DNA from: Setophaga petechia
Taxonomy: Eukaryota; Chordata; Aves; Passeriformes; Parulidae
Direction: 5' to 3'
Assembly: GCA_024362935.1 (NCBI GenBank)
Contig: JANCRA010000014.1
Location: 5,537,001-5,601,000, forward strand
DNA length: 64,000 bases
The translations under genes were made by a program, and so were the position numbers. Position 1 is the stretch's first letter. Each line of letters starts with the position of its first letter. The notes beneath the pieces were generated by a model. The model saw only the letters and a program-made list of their open reading frames with translations, searched no databases and was not told the DNA's origin. Positions 1 to 12,800 of this stretch are shown in pieces.

Positions 1-55
1 GTTCCTTCTTGGCTCACTCAACAGCATGACACACGTTTAAGTGTATTATTAATTG

Positions 56-110
56 TCATGTTAATATTCATTATCATGTTAATTTCCATGGAATCATGTT
101 AATTTCCATG
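56..110. repeat. Short imperfect direct repeat, about 18-20 bp unit, three copies
   Basis: The 17-bp string TCATGTTAATTTCCATG occurs exactly at 74-90 and 94-110, and a diverged copy begins at 56 (TCATGTTAATATTCATT). Periods are 18 and 20 bp. This looks like a small local tandem duplication of AT-rich DNA with no sign of function. Confidence 0.8.
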
Positions 111-1700
111 TAATTCTGCATGCCTCCAAATTTATGTTCAAGGATATATGCAAGCAGGAAAAAACCCCACTGAATGGTTTTCTAGGACATTGTAATAAGC
201 CTTAAAATCACCTGCTGAACAGCTTCCTCTAGGACACCTGGGCTTTTCCAACAGGCTTTCACCCCACGATGATCATGGCTACAAAACAAGATTCATCCCT
301 GGCAATGGGCTTTGTACAAAGCTGCTTTAAATGTTCATTGTGCTTTCAACCAGGTTCAAAATACAAATCCACAGTATTGGCTTTACTTTAATTTCCTAGG
401 TTGCATCTGCCATCTTATCAGAGCAATCTGACTGCACTGAAGAAGCTGCATAATATTTTCAGTGGCCTGGATTTTTCACTTGATATATAACAAATATATG
501 AATAATGGCTCCATAAGTATCTGTGAATTCTTCAGAAGATTGTTTTGCAAGAGAAAGTTCTACTATAAACAGTAACTCAGGAAGAGCAAATCTGTGGGAT
601 AAGAGGTGAACCTCAATTTAAATGACTGTTGCCTGGGAATTTAAAAGAAAAGAATTGATACAAATATTTTGAGGAGCACAGAGTCCTTGAATCAGTGAGA
701 TTTTTTTGTTGGTTTTGAATGTGTATCAGACTTCCAGTGCATGCTGTCTATATAAAAGAGGGCACATAATGTCTGAAGTGCTTTATTTTTCCAGAAAATA
801 GGCCCATCTGAGAAAAACTTGTCCATTTTTGAGGCATTAGTTACAAGGTGAGTGCACCTGCTGCAGTTTGTAGATGGGTGGGTTCTTTCCTCTAATCCTG
901 GTGAAGTTTTAAGAGGTTTCAGATGTGTTCCTTATGCACTTTTACTTCTCTTTCTTAGAGAACTGCCAGGTTTAGGCAGAATGGAGGGTGGCTGTGGCTT
1001 TTGCCTCGGCTGGGGGTTGTCACTGAGCAGGCGTGAGGCCATGGCACGAAACCAGGGTGGGGTCACAGCACTGGAAATTTTATTGTAGCATAAAAATAGC
1101 TCCCTGCCAAAGTCCTCAGAGAGGAATGTATTTCAAGGTCAGTCACACTCCACAATCATCTCCAAACATGCTTGTAAATAAATTGCATGGGCTTAGCTCT
1201 GCTGTCATTGACATTTCCCCCCAAATAAACGCCAGGCCTGCTGTGGATAAAATTCCACTGACTGAGAGCCCCACACCTGAACAAGCTTAGAGCTTCTCTT
1301 CTCAGCTGGGATTTAGTAGTGTCAGTTCTAGGTGGCAGCAAAGCCCTTCTCAAACCCTCTGAGCTGCTTGGGGTACACCTGCCCTGGGTAGTGGAGAGCA
1401 GAGGTTCCTGAGTCCCTGCTGCCAGGGCAGCTCTGGGAGCAGCAGGGCTGCAAAATCAGGGCACTGCTGCTCCAACAGGCACTGCTGCTGCTGCTGGGGC
1501 TGAGCAGGGCTCTGGGGACAGCTGCTTCTCAGAGACTGCCTGTTTGTTTGGGCAGGAGTTGCTTATTTTTCTGTGCTGCAGCTGCACTTCCCAGGGTAGG
1601 ACTCTGCTGCTCCGTGTCTTTCTGTCTGGTGACAGTGTAGGCAGTTTCAGACACAGGTGAACTCTTACCAAGCATTTGTGTATTTGCCTACAACAGCTGC

Positions 1701-1770
1701 TATTACTACTACTACTACTATTATTATTGTTATTATTATTATTATTATTATTATTTTATCGTCATCATCA
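1701..1770. repeat. Compound trinucleotide microsatellite
   Basis: The tract runs from TAC/ACT units (1704-1719) into a long TTA/ATT tract (1720-1755) interrupted by one TTGTTA, then ends in CAT/ATC units (about 1760-1771). The three phases are neighbouring point-mutation derivatives of one trinucleotide array, consistent with slippage plus interruption. Probably length-polymorphic. Confidence 0.9.
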
Positions 1771-2894
1771 TCCGCTTATTTTCAGAAATCATAAGTCTTA
1801 TTTAGGATAACAGTCCTGCTTGAACACAGGCATTTGGAAGTGTGAATTAATATATTGATAATATGTTAGGAAGGATGTTTTGGAACTTCTTTCTAAACAG
1901 AAATTAACATTTTATCTGAAAATAGTAATGGAAAAAAAATGTGTAGTCTAGCAAGGTATATCATTTAGACTTGATGATAGAATAATTGTTTTCCATCAAG
2001 CAAACCAAAGAAGAATCCATAATAAAATTTTACAAGTTAGCTGCCACCAGGAATAAACTCAAGAGCACTATATGAAATGAATTGTGTGTTTTAACTGAAT
2101 CTTCTCTCAGGACAATAACTCTAATGTAGAGCCAAGGTCTGAAGAGGTCACCTGCAGAAAACCCTCCTGGGGCATTTCAGAGGAGAAAGGAAATATTCTT
2201 CTCCCTGTCAGGTTCACTTCGTGTCCTAATATGTCTGAGGATGTGCATTGAAAACATAATCCACAGCCACCATTCTGAGTGGGGGTTTAGATAACAAGGG
2301 TCATTAAGGAATCTCTGAGGATGACAAACTTAACCCTGTATGAACTTAAGGACCATATCATGCTACTAATGCAAAGAGTAAGTCTGGTTGATTGTAATTG
2401 TGACTGAACTAAAATGTCACTTACCATTAGATCAATTTCTCTTTTTATAAGAATTGAAGCACTTCTCTAAAAATATGTGTAAGATCAAAACTGGCATCTA
2501 TTGAACATAGTCTGCACTGCTCTTTTCCAGTGCTACGTGAGAGAACATCTGGATTTCCATATGTTTCCAAATGTTTGCCATATCTCACATTGTGTTTGCA
2601 GGACCAGGGTGTGGCAATCCAGTGCAGGATCCCAAATTAAAATACCTATTGAGAAACTTCTACATTTGTCATCACAAGCATCCAACTCCACAACTTCTGC
2701 TCAGGCCCTTCGGGTGAATCGTGACTCTTCCTGCGCCCGAAGGATGACGTGTGCTCCCAAAGAATGTGCAACACTCCTGGCTCTGAGCTCAGAACCAGGG
2801 GTACTGCTGAGCTCTCAGCATGCTGCCCCTCAGCTGGCTGTGCTGGGGTGAAATGCTCCAAACCTGTTCTCAGGATTCCCATGTTAGCTGTGTG

Positions 2895-3122
2895 GAATGT
2901 CAGGATGTTCACATGTTGGGATGGTTGGCCACTGGAACAGGCTCCCCAGGGCAGTGGTCACAGTCCCAAGCCTGAAAGAGCTCAAAAAATGTTTGGACAA
3001 GCTCTCAGGCACATGTGGGATTGTTGGGGTGTCCTGTGCAGGGCCAGGAGTTGGACTTGATCCTTGTGGGTCCCTCCCAGATCAGCCTGTTCTGTGGTTC
3101 TGTTATTCTGCGATTCTGTGTG
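2895..3122 (+). mobile_element. CR1 LINE fragment, 3' end (5'-truncated)
   Basis: The block has the standard 3' portion of avian CR1 elements in order: a 'cactggaacaggctccc' segment near 2932-2948, 'cagggcagtggtcacag' near 2947-2963, 'gttggacttgatcc' near 3050-3063, 'tgtgggtccctccc' near 3065-3078, and a terminal run of TTCTGTG-like units (about 3090-3120) that is the CR1 3' tail. No reverse transcriptase frame remains, as is usual because CR1 copies are heavily 5'-truncated. Orientation is plus. The left edge is uncertain by some tens of bases, and there is no target-site duplication, which CR1 generally lacks. Divergence from the consensus I remember suggests an old copy. Confidence 0.85.
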
Positions 3123-5625
3123 CCATACACAGTGGAGAGAGTTTGAAGTTGCCCTGCCAGTGACAGTGTGAAAGATACCTGACAGCTGGCACTATAAAAA
3201 TCATTCCCTGAGTATTCTCAGACCTTTATCACAATGGCCCAATTTATGCCTGATTGAAGCAAAGATGCCACTTCAACTGCCCTCACCCAAATCCTCACAC
3301 TCCATCCTACAGGCATGCCTTTGAGCCTTGAGTCTCATGTGAATTTTTACAGCTCCATTCACTGGAATGTCATCAATGTGAACAATTACAAATTACAGTG
3401 ATATTAAAATTTCCAAGCTGCACTAGCTAGAAGTCAACAAGGATGAGAATTATCACATTCCTTGCTCTCCAGTCATGTTGGGGCTCCTTGCTTGGTTTCT
3501 CTGCCCCTTGTCTTGCATCAGGGAGTCAGGGTGTCAAAGGTTTCATTTGCATTTTAACTTCCTTGAACTCCTAAAAGCGAAGGAACTTGGCTAAGCATAG
3601 AGTATCAGTATATTGCATTTACTTAAGGGGATTTAGGTGCTTACAGAAAATGCTGGGTAGATAGAAACAAATTACAAGGATTATGGGTAAATTTTATTTA
3701 GCTATACTTCTCAGTTTAATTCAGTGAGAATGGATTAATTTTCAGATTTCTTAGCTGTGGGTGTCTTTTGTTTAAAGTAAAAAAAAAAAAAATATCCCTT
3801 GGGTGCCATTCATGGACAAGAATCATAGAAGAAGCCATCTTTGCTTTACAGCAGATTCAACTCTGCCTATTTCTCAGTAGGGTCCATCTCTGTGTTGCTG
3901 AGCTGGTGTCAGGGTGCTGCAGATGACAAAGCCATTTCCTTTCTCCTGGGATCAGCATGAATTTTTGTCTCATTGGATTATTTTTTCTCAGAAGGCTTTT
4001 TTGATCCCTGATGATTGGATGCACTGGCTTTATGGCTTTTTCTCCCCACTTGGTTTGGTCACATGATGCAGTTACATTAATTTTTAGAGTGGTCCACAGT
4101 GCAGTATATAACTGAAGGCACTTTGCAGCATAATATCTTTGGGATGCTAACAGACACACAGTCACCAGGGAGGGACAAATTCATGTCCCTGGGAGACAGG
4201 AAATCCTGTTTTTTGGAGGACTTGTGGTCTTGTGATGAAACAGGTTCAGGCTAATACTCCTCTCAGTACGATAAATCAGGAGTGATTTCCTTGAACTCAA
4301 AAGGGGTCACAAAGAGATAAAACTAGTGACAGGAGAATCATTGCCCTTCTCTCTTAAGAGCAGACAGTTGGTTAAATTCCTTTGCTCCTCAGATAGTGTT
4401 GAATGTCATGCAAGTGATCATTGGGTCTGTGGGGAGTGGGATACAATCAGGATGTTAATGTGCTGGCAGTGCAGCTGCTTCTTCCTTGGTGTCGCCCGTG
4501 CTTTGACTCACCTTTGCTGCCAAAGTGCTCCTTCATTGCTCTTCATTTGTAACTCAAATCTTTGCCTACACACATTTGTGACTGAGATTTGTAAGAGACA
4601 ATTTTATGCTTGAAAAGGGGAGAATTACTTTACAACTATACCTGTTGTCTGTGCAACTGCTTGACAACCTCACAAGAATTCCTTTCACTCTGTGCCTCTG
4701 GTTCTCTTTGTCAGTAAGAAACAGAACATGTATAGTTCTAAGTGCTGAAAATCAAATACTGTCATGATATATTAGCTTCTCTCTACCCCCCTTCTGCCCT
4801 ACCAGTGTTCTAAATATGGCTCTACTTTGAAATTAAGTGCACTACGAATATTCAGTTGCAGCACATTGCTGGCATACAGTTTATAAATTGTTAGTGTTTG
4901 GCAGCCCTTGGTTTTTAAATTCCTACTGATCACAAGTAGCTGGCACTAATCAGCTCCAATAGAGTTACGTTACTGTGTACCTTCTTAAATGGATGGAGAG
5001 GAGATATACATCTAAAACCCAATATATAATAGCCACATGTCAGAAACACTTTACTCTGAGCAGGGTTTTTATTTTACTTTTTACATCTCTCACATTTTAC
5101 ATCTGGTTCAACAGTTCTGAAGGAAACTACATCTGATGTGATAGCAGGAGATCTATATCACACATCTCAAAACCTGCCAGAAATGCAATTTAAATATAGT
5201 TTTGGACAGAGTAAAAGAAGTATTATTGGTATCAGATGTTTGGGCAGTGAGAAGTTGAGCTCCATCCCCCCTTGGTCTTTTTTCATACAGAAGGAAATCA
5301 TAATGTGAAATCCTAGTTGTGCTAAAACTTGTGAGAGCTTCGCTGCTGATTTCAGTCCTCAGTTTCACCTTGCAGTTGTAAGGTACCTGCCAAGTTCAAG
5401 CAAAAGTGTGAGGCTGGAGCAGCAAAGACAGATCTGGACATGGCTCTTTGCAGAGATGAGCAGGGTTTGAACTGGTTTCAGTGGGGATAACTGTCAGCTG
5501 TACTGTGTCACAGACTTCAGACAGACCTTCTTCTGTATTTGGAGCCACAAAAATTTGTGCAGGGCAGGCTGGTTCTCATAGATGTCACTCCATTCCAGTT
5601 TATTTTCATGGTGCACGTTTAGAAA

Positions 5626-5643
5626 TATCTGAAATTTCAGATA
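5626..5643. repeat. Perfect 18-bp palindrome
   Basis: TATCTGAAATTTCAGATA is fully self-complementary over 18 bp with no loop. It contains a TTCNNNGAA-type half-spacing only in inverted order (GAAATTTC), so it is not a canonical STAT site. It could bind a dimeric factor or be chance; AT-rich DNA of this length seldom gives one this long. Confidence 0.9.
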
Positions 5644-6839
5644 GGCTAGTTCAAGTCAGGAATTTTATGCCTTGGTCATCTGAGAGGGCACACAGCACCT
5701 GAACTGAACTTCTGAGGTTTGTGGGAATCACTCAGCAGCAGTGGAAGGAGAACAGGACCCGCTGGCTGCGTCTGTCACACATTAGCACCTCCCATGGCTC
5801 ACGTCTGAGGGGCTGCCTGCACGTCCTCCACACATGGCAGTGGGCTTAGTTGCTTGGAAATAGGAGAGTCTGTGCATTAAAGAGGTGTAATTTTAAGACT
5901 GTTGGTACTTGGGGTTTGCTGAAAACCAGACCTCGCAGATCCAGGGTACTGAGACCTGCTAATCAGAGCTGTCAGTCAGAGCTTGGGAATGTGTTCAGCC
6001 ACTTGTGTGTCAGCAGTGTGCCAAAGGACCTGTGCATGTGTCCCAAAAGCCTTTTGTTCTTGTGCTGGGTGTGTAAGAGATGTCACTGTGTGAGTCTGGG
6101 GCTGCCTGAACACACAAACCAAGATTCACTCGGTTATTAGGATCCTAATTGTTATTATTTCATCACTCAGGAGCCCTAATGAAGAGCAGGGGCCTCATTG
6201 TGATGGACTCAGTAAGAAGATGAGCTTCAGCTCCTGCTTTGAAGCACGCTACGTTTTTGTGTCATTACTTCTGATCATAATCCAGCACCAAAAGAAATCA
6301 AAAGCTGTCTCTGAATTCAGTGAGGGCCCAGGGCACATGAAGCTCTCAGGAAATGCTCAGTGTGTTGTCAGGATCAGGCCTGTAATGTGTAACTCCAGCC
6401 TAGAAAACTCATTTCCTTTGAAGCTCACTTGAGTGTTACTACTACACATCAGCATGTTGCACCACACAGAGTATATCAAATTTGATGTCATTTTTTTTCC
6501 TTCCTTTTTCCCTGGGAACCTGTAAATATCCTTTGGTAGCAAAACCAAAGAGGAATAAATTCTCCTCGATGTATTTACAAATGTGAGAAGCTTTTCAAGT
6601 TGTATTTGCAATTCTCTTTCTTGCAATGACCTCTATTTTCATAATCCTTCATGGAATATCATGGTTTAAAGAGCTTTCTCTCCCTGCTGTTTTTGTTAAA
6701 AGGTTTTTGGTGTGATATTTGGGAAGTCAAATTCTGCATTTAAATGTTGTGTTTTCACAGATATAAATGAAAGAGGCCATATTTATCTTTTTTCTCCTCT
6801 TTTCCCTTTTTCTGAGAACATCAAGCAATTCCACTTTTC

Positions 6840-7090
6840 TACATGCATTGTTAACTAAACCGTGAGAGCATACAGCAGCTTTAATAGTAAAGCAATTGTG
6901 ATTACATCTTGCTTGTAATTACATTTATTTCCTCACATATGTCCAAAAAGGCAAGCATTAGTTTGGCCTGTATAGGCATGTGGTAATGGCAAGAAAATCA
7001 TCTGGCAGCTTGACAGCAAGGAAAATAGCTTACAGTCACTTAAAGTCTTTCATGTCATGGACACTTGCAAAGACTCTGAGCACTCAGGCT
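6840..7090. promoter_or_regulatory. Candidate conserved non-coding block (weak)
   Basis: The texture is that of vertebrate developmental enhancers: low-repeat AT-rich DNA with TAAT-core homeodomain strings (TGTAATTACA near 6915-6924, TAATAG near 6884), GTTAACTAAAC near 6850 and a CATATG near 6937. No mobile element or simple repeat explains it. Conservation is inferred from texture only. Confidence 0.25.
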
Positions 7091-9821
7091 TTTGCTCTCA
7101 TGCTTTTAAAATCGATTGCGTTCTGAGAGAGGAGGAATTTGCAATGTGCAGTGGATTTGCATCTAAATAATCCAAATATGAAGAGTTACAATTGGCAAGG
7201 TAGGGGTGTGTGATCACAGATGTGAAGAACCTGGTAATGGCACTCTACAGGACTAATCTACAAATGTCCCTGGGCCCCTGCTCCGCTCTGTGTTAGCCTG
7301 GCAGAAACGCCTGCAGCTGTCCATGGAAAAAAAGGTGGGCAAATAAAGAGCATCTGGAAGGACTCTGAGGCTCACTTGTATCCCACATCCCATCTCATTG
7401 ATTTAATTGACCTTTATGTACAGGACAGTGCAATCCAGAGTGACCCAGAGGGGCACAGCTTGTTCCTGTAGGAGCAGGGCTGTGCCAGCCCCGGCACTCC
7501 TGGCACGGGATGACCACACTGGTGAGTGTTCCTTTCACTTTTTAACAAAAACCTGGCTAGAAGTTTTGCAGACTGATTTATGACAAAGCTGAAATCACAT
7601 GCATTTTCTTAGTGAAGAAAAGTTTCTTATTGGAAATGATGAATGTTACAAAGTTCTTCAGAAGCTGCATGTAATGTTAAACTGACTAGTGTCCCAAATG
7701 CTATCTAGGAAGAGTGAGAATTTCTCAGTGTCTGTGGAAGCCACAAACTAGGACAATTTGCAAGATTTTCTGAAACTAGAAGTACATTTGTGTCTTCTAT
7801 CTAGTCTGCTTGCCTACTGATACTATGGCTACCAAGAATCTCAACAAATTCACTGGACTGAGTGCCTAGCCAGAACAAATACACTCCCAGAAGGTATGCC
7901 TTGATCCCATGTTAGATCTTTCCCAGATTTGTGGGCACTCGCATTTGATTGCCCACCATATCCATGGTCTGTGACTACACAAATGATGTCCACAGCTGTG
8001 GACTTGACTGAAAATTCGTTCAAGAGTTGGTAAATACATGAACAAATCTGCACACTCAACTCAAGCACAAGCTTGCAAATATGTCCAATTTGATATTTTT
8101 CTTGCTTAGCTAGAGAAAAGCCACTGCATAAGTCCTGTAGCCCTGTGCCAGACAGACATACAGGTATAAATGGTGCAGCTTCCCTGTCAGGGCTGGCGGT
8201 CCCTGAGTTCCCGTTACCAGATGAGCCATCAGCCCTCTGGTTTTTGCTGAGTAATTGGGCTGGGCAGCCAGGGGAGCCAAACTAAGGCTCCTGCAAAGCT
8301 GGCTCAGCCCTCCAGGCAGCATGGACAAAGAAACTGCAAAATAATAATGGAAGTTGCTCGCAGGGTCTGTTGCTGCTGTCTGCAAGGGCCAGGCATGTTG
8401 TAGTTTTCTTGGGGTGATAAAGCTCCCAGCGAGTCCTGGTCCTGTTTGTAGACATCCCTCATCCTTTAGGCGCTCACAAAATCATTACATCTTTTAAAAT
8501 TGATTTTTTGAGGGTAGCTGTGAGATGCTATAGGACTAAAACTTTTTGGTTTAGGCTTTTTGTTTGTTTAGTTTAGTTTTTGGCTTCTTTGTAGCTTTAT
8601 TGTGTTTATTATTCCCTGTCTCTAAAACCTCCCATTGAGCTGAAATCTTTCAGCAGCAATAGCTAGCAAATATCATTTACTTCCCAGAAAAAAGAGCCAA
8701 ATCTTTCTCCTCCAAGCGTTATAAGGAAGGTAGGATTATTATTAGCCATGGAAATGGGAGAATGCAGGAATTAGTATGGACACAATGATAAAGTAAAGGT
8801 TCATGATCTGTGTTACACTACAGAAATGAGGTTTGTCTTCTGGCTAGAATCGAGGTCAAATTACAACATCTGAGTACTGGGTGAGGAAAAGCAGAAGGTT
8901 GGACTGGAGTTCTGGTCTGTTCTCTGTTCCAGAATTTAGGGAGTGCTGAGAAATCTGCCTTTAGATCTATTTCTGGATTTGTATGCTGTGTCTCTAAGAG
9001 TTATATTAGCTTTTTCCATTCTGCCATCTGAAAATGTTAATATTTAGAGGATTTTTTCATAAAAACAGCAACAACATGGAAAATATTAACAGGAAACATT
9101 TTAGATGCTACAGGAAATTACAGCTGTGAAGAGTGTTTCATATTGTGTTAGCAGGAGATTGAATGAAGCTTCTTCCCATCCAAACTTTTAAATCCGTGAA
9201 GAGGAGGAATGTCTCAACTCCATGTACCTGCTCTGAAGGGGTATCAAATCTGTAAAGAACAGGTATTATTGTTTGCTTTGCTTTCACTGGCCTGGGAATC
9301 AGCAGAAACATTTGAGTTTGAGCTGAGTTGCACAGCTGTGGGAATTGTGAATGAGGTGACAGAGATGTCACAGCTGACAGCCTGATATCCCAACTGGGGT
9401 GCTGTCAGTGGGACACACGTGTTTGGCAGGCAGTGCTTGGTCCTGCCTGGAATCCTGCTTTCCAAAGTGGAGGATGCTCTGTCCTCTGTCCCTCACGTCA
9501 CTTGGATTTCAGAGCTGCTCTCGTGGGACAGGGGGGCTGTGGAGCCCACCTGAGTCTCCACCTCAGCAGCAGCCTGGACCTGGAAAGGTCAGAGTGGGGC
9601 AGTGAAGCTCCCTGAGCTGCTGGTGAATGAAGCAATGCTGAACTTTGTTTTGTTAGCTAGCTAGCATAAGTCTAGTCTGGTTAACTCAATATTAAATTTG
9701 CAGTTTCACAGTTTATATCCCTCAAGCATTATGGTGACTCACACTGGGTGGCTGGTTTGCTCTCAAATCCTGCCTGTGTTCCACAGATGCAGTTTATTTT
9801 CTGACTTGATTGACATAGAGA

Positions 9822-9889
9822 GAACATTGCTGCTGGAGGAGCCTTTCCATGAGAAGAACAATGCTGCTGGGTGAGCCTTTCCATGGGAA
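9822..9889. repeat. Tandem duplication, 2 x 34 bp
   Basis: Two adjacent copies of a 34-bp unit (9822-9855 and 9856-9889) share GAACANTGCTGCTGG followed by GAGCCTTTCCATG, differing at about four positions. This is a recent local duplication. The repeat opens a frame on the minus strand through this area, so that frame is a by-product and not a gene. Confidence 0.9.
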
Positions 9890-12800
9890 GATAATGTGCT
9901 TGTTTCATCCTGTTTAGAAATCTCCTTAGACTCCATGCACGCAAATAGTAACAACAACAACAGAATAATTGAGGTTATCTCGAGAGAAATTCTCTTTGCT
10001 GGGAAGTGCATAAAATCAGAGATAACCTCTGCTGCTTTTGTGTCTGTCCTCAGGCCTGTAGGGAACCCCAGGTTCCCTGTGAGCTGTACAGCTTTGCTCT
10101 GTTTGTGGTCCCAGATTGGCCCCAGCACTGGAGAAGTCAACCCTGGCAGTGTGGGAGTGTGTTCTGTTCTCCCCAGCATCCCCTGCCCTCCTGGATATCC
10201 ACTTTGCACACCCACAGGATGGCATCCCTTCCACGTGTGCTCACATCCCCAGGAGTGCTGTGCTCTGCAGGCTGCAAGGGGTGGATATACCTGATCTGCC
10301 TCAAACTAACAAATCCCCCTGTGCTCAGAAATAAAACAAACCTCAGAAGGGGGGAAAGTTCCCTCTTCTGAAATGATCAGATGCTATAATACAGTTTCTT
10401 TTGAGCTGAATTCTGTTGGGCAGACAGCTATTGATGTGGTCCCCATTGTCACTTAGGTATTTGGTCTATTCATTATTTTCATTTATATTGTTTATGTAGA
10501 GCACCTAGAGGCCTGTGATAAGCAAATTTCACCAAATAAAATAAACCAACTTTAGTAGGTCAATTAGCATTCTCCAAAGATCACACATTTTAGCAGGGAG
10601 TTTTGCAGTTTACTGCTGTTGTCTAAGGAGAAAATGGAAAGTAGACCCCTCCCCTTGTATACAGTGTCAAATAGCAGCTCTAAATTAGAATGTTACTTAT
10701 TCTTACTGAAACTGGGAATTCATTGTATGAGCTGAGTAATCACAATGCTGTGCTCTGATTTTGTTTCTGGAGATCATCCAATGAAAACAGCCTGTTGTTA
10801 CCTACTGGGAAGAAATAGGCAAATACAGTCATGTCTCTAATATGTGTACACAGTATATCAGTGCTCTCCAGGTTGCTTGCTAAATGCAGCTTAAGAATGT
10901 TCTAAGATACAGACAGGGAGATTTGTAATGAGACCTGTGCAATGTATTTCTAGTGTCTGCTGTTTTCTTTGTAGTTATAAAATCAATAAAACTTGGGTGT
11001 ACCAAAGAATATAGCTCAGTAATAGAGCGTTGCAGGCTGATGGAGGTTGTTCTGATGGAGAGTTTATTTTTGATTTGAACATTAAGAGCTTCCTGCTTTC
11101 CCTACTTATACAACTTCTGACTGTTTTATTGCCCCCTTCTCTTCACTTGGTTGTCCTCTCCTAAGGGTCCTCTGAGATGCTTTTTCTTCTGCTTAAGTTT
11201 TCATTGGCTCTTTTGTGATGCCTTTCTGCTTTAAACTCTTTCCTCATTTTAGGTATCTTTTGATAGAGTTTTCTTGCAATACTCAGAGTCCTAACATAAA
11301 ACCAATTAATTTGTAATACTGCTGCAGCAGCCAATGTAATATTTATGCTTTGTATGCCGTGCTATGTTTGTGCCTTTCATCCCAGTTTATGGAGGTTGAC
11401 CTGCCTATAGTTCGGTATTTTTACCTTTATAGCTCTTAATCTTTACTCAAAGTTTTACTGACTTCTGGTCTTGACTTGAGCCTGTTGATGTGTTTCTGGT
11501 TTGCTAATTTAGACTTGGACTTCTTGCCAGACTCAGCCAGACCAAGCCATATGAGCTGTCTACTTCAGACTCTGCCTCATGCCTGCTCTTCCAGTTGGCT
11601 GTGTTTGGGAAGCTGACCTCTCCAGTTTTTTTTTTTTTGGGGGCTAAGCTTGTTCTGACCAAAGAAGTCACAGAAGAGGTGCATGAGTGGGCAGAACTGT
11701 TGGGAGAAAAGAACAGGGAGTAGCAGGATTGCTGCTGTCCAGACTCCTGGGTTCAAGGCTTGTGGTCCTGGGTGAATTCCAAATGCACACAGAAATGCAG
11801 TGTGGAAGGAGCTGTGCCAGGGTATGGTCAAATCTGAATGCTGGGTTTACAGGTTTGGACTATCCACAGCAGATACACAACAACCAATTCCATCCCAAGA
11901 ACATCAGCTACATCCAACTGCTAATACTGCATTGAAAGACTTTTAATCCTAGAATTGAAATACCCAGCCGAAGTCAAAACAAAACTAAAAACTAACTACT
12001 ACCCTAAATCTAGTGAGGTTTTATCTAATTTTTTTTTCCTGGGATATAATGAATTAAACATAGTATGAAATGCAAAAAGGTTACATTGAGACATATAATA
12101 TTTGAAGGTTTAATTCATTTTTCTAGTGTATAAGACACAAGGCTATTAAATTTTTAAAGCAGTGATCTCCTGAAGTCCCTACTTTATGAGGGCTTTCTTC
12201 ATAAAGATAAATGGTTTCCTTGCCAAATCAAATGCAGATTTGAAACAAATTAAGTTAATGTTCAATGGTACAAGGTAGAATGGATGGGGGAACTGTTTTA
12301 TTTTGCATTGTAATAACCATATACACCTAAATCAATAGCTGTGGAAAAAAAAGGCAATAATATCACGTAACTGCAGGAAATGAAATATAGTGAGATGAAG
12401 GGGGGAGCGGGTTGCAGAATGAAAGGATTTGTATTGGAATAATGACATTTCATTAAAAAGGGAAGGAGTGCTATTGAATATAAGTCCATACCAGTAAATT
12501 CTATTTCTTATAATAACACTTGAGATGAGTTAAAGTTGCCCAAGTATTGTGATAAAGTATCTTGCTGGATTCCTTTCTTATATTATGCTGTAATTTTACG
12601 TTAAAAGAAAAATTTGAAATGTTAAAGAGGCAGTGCATGTTTTCTAAAGTGCTTTCTATTTCTCCTAATGTTTCATTTGACTTGTTATATTATCCTGTGC
12701 TCCTGCAATCTGAGCAGGAGGAAGTTTATCAGTTTCGTTCTTCTGTAAGCTCGTATTAAAGGGACAAAACAAAATGTGAATCTGGCAGTGGTGAAAGGCA

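Larger units (their letters stand above)
1..2894. other. Unique non-coding AT-rich DNA
   Basis: No frame here has exon-like composition joined to splice signals; open frames are short and overlap on both strands. The stretch is mostly AT-rich, with a GC-richer patch near 1370-1640 that has CTG/CAG-rich runs but few CpGs, so it is not a CpG island. It holds a short direct repeat and a trinucleotide microsatellite, listed separately. A small inverted repeat (CCTTCGGG near 2708 and CCCGAAGG near 2738) lies just upstream of the CR1 element. It could be intergenic or intronic. Confidence 0.75.
3123..9821. other. Unique non-coding DNA
   Basis: No supported gene. The stretch contains an A14 run (3779-3792), a perfect 18-bp palindrome (5626-5643) and a candidate regulatory block near 6840-7090. 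Open frames of 60-100 codons occur on both strands without splice context or protein-like composition. A GCTAGCTAGC self-complementary string sits near 9655-9664. Confidence 0.7.

Noticed and set aside
2646..2912. Minus-strand 88-codon frame next to a small inverted repeat (2708/2738)
   Set aside because: It runs into the CR1 element and has no protein-like features; the inverted repeat is only 8 bp.
9763..10294. Overlapping frames of 120-150 codons on both strands
   Set aside because: Overlap in several frames and a local 34-bp duplication explain their length; no protein-like features.
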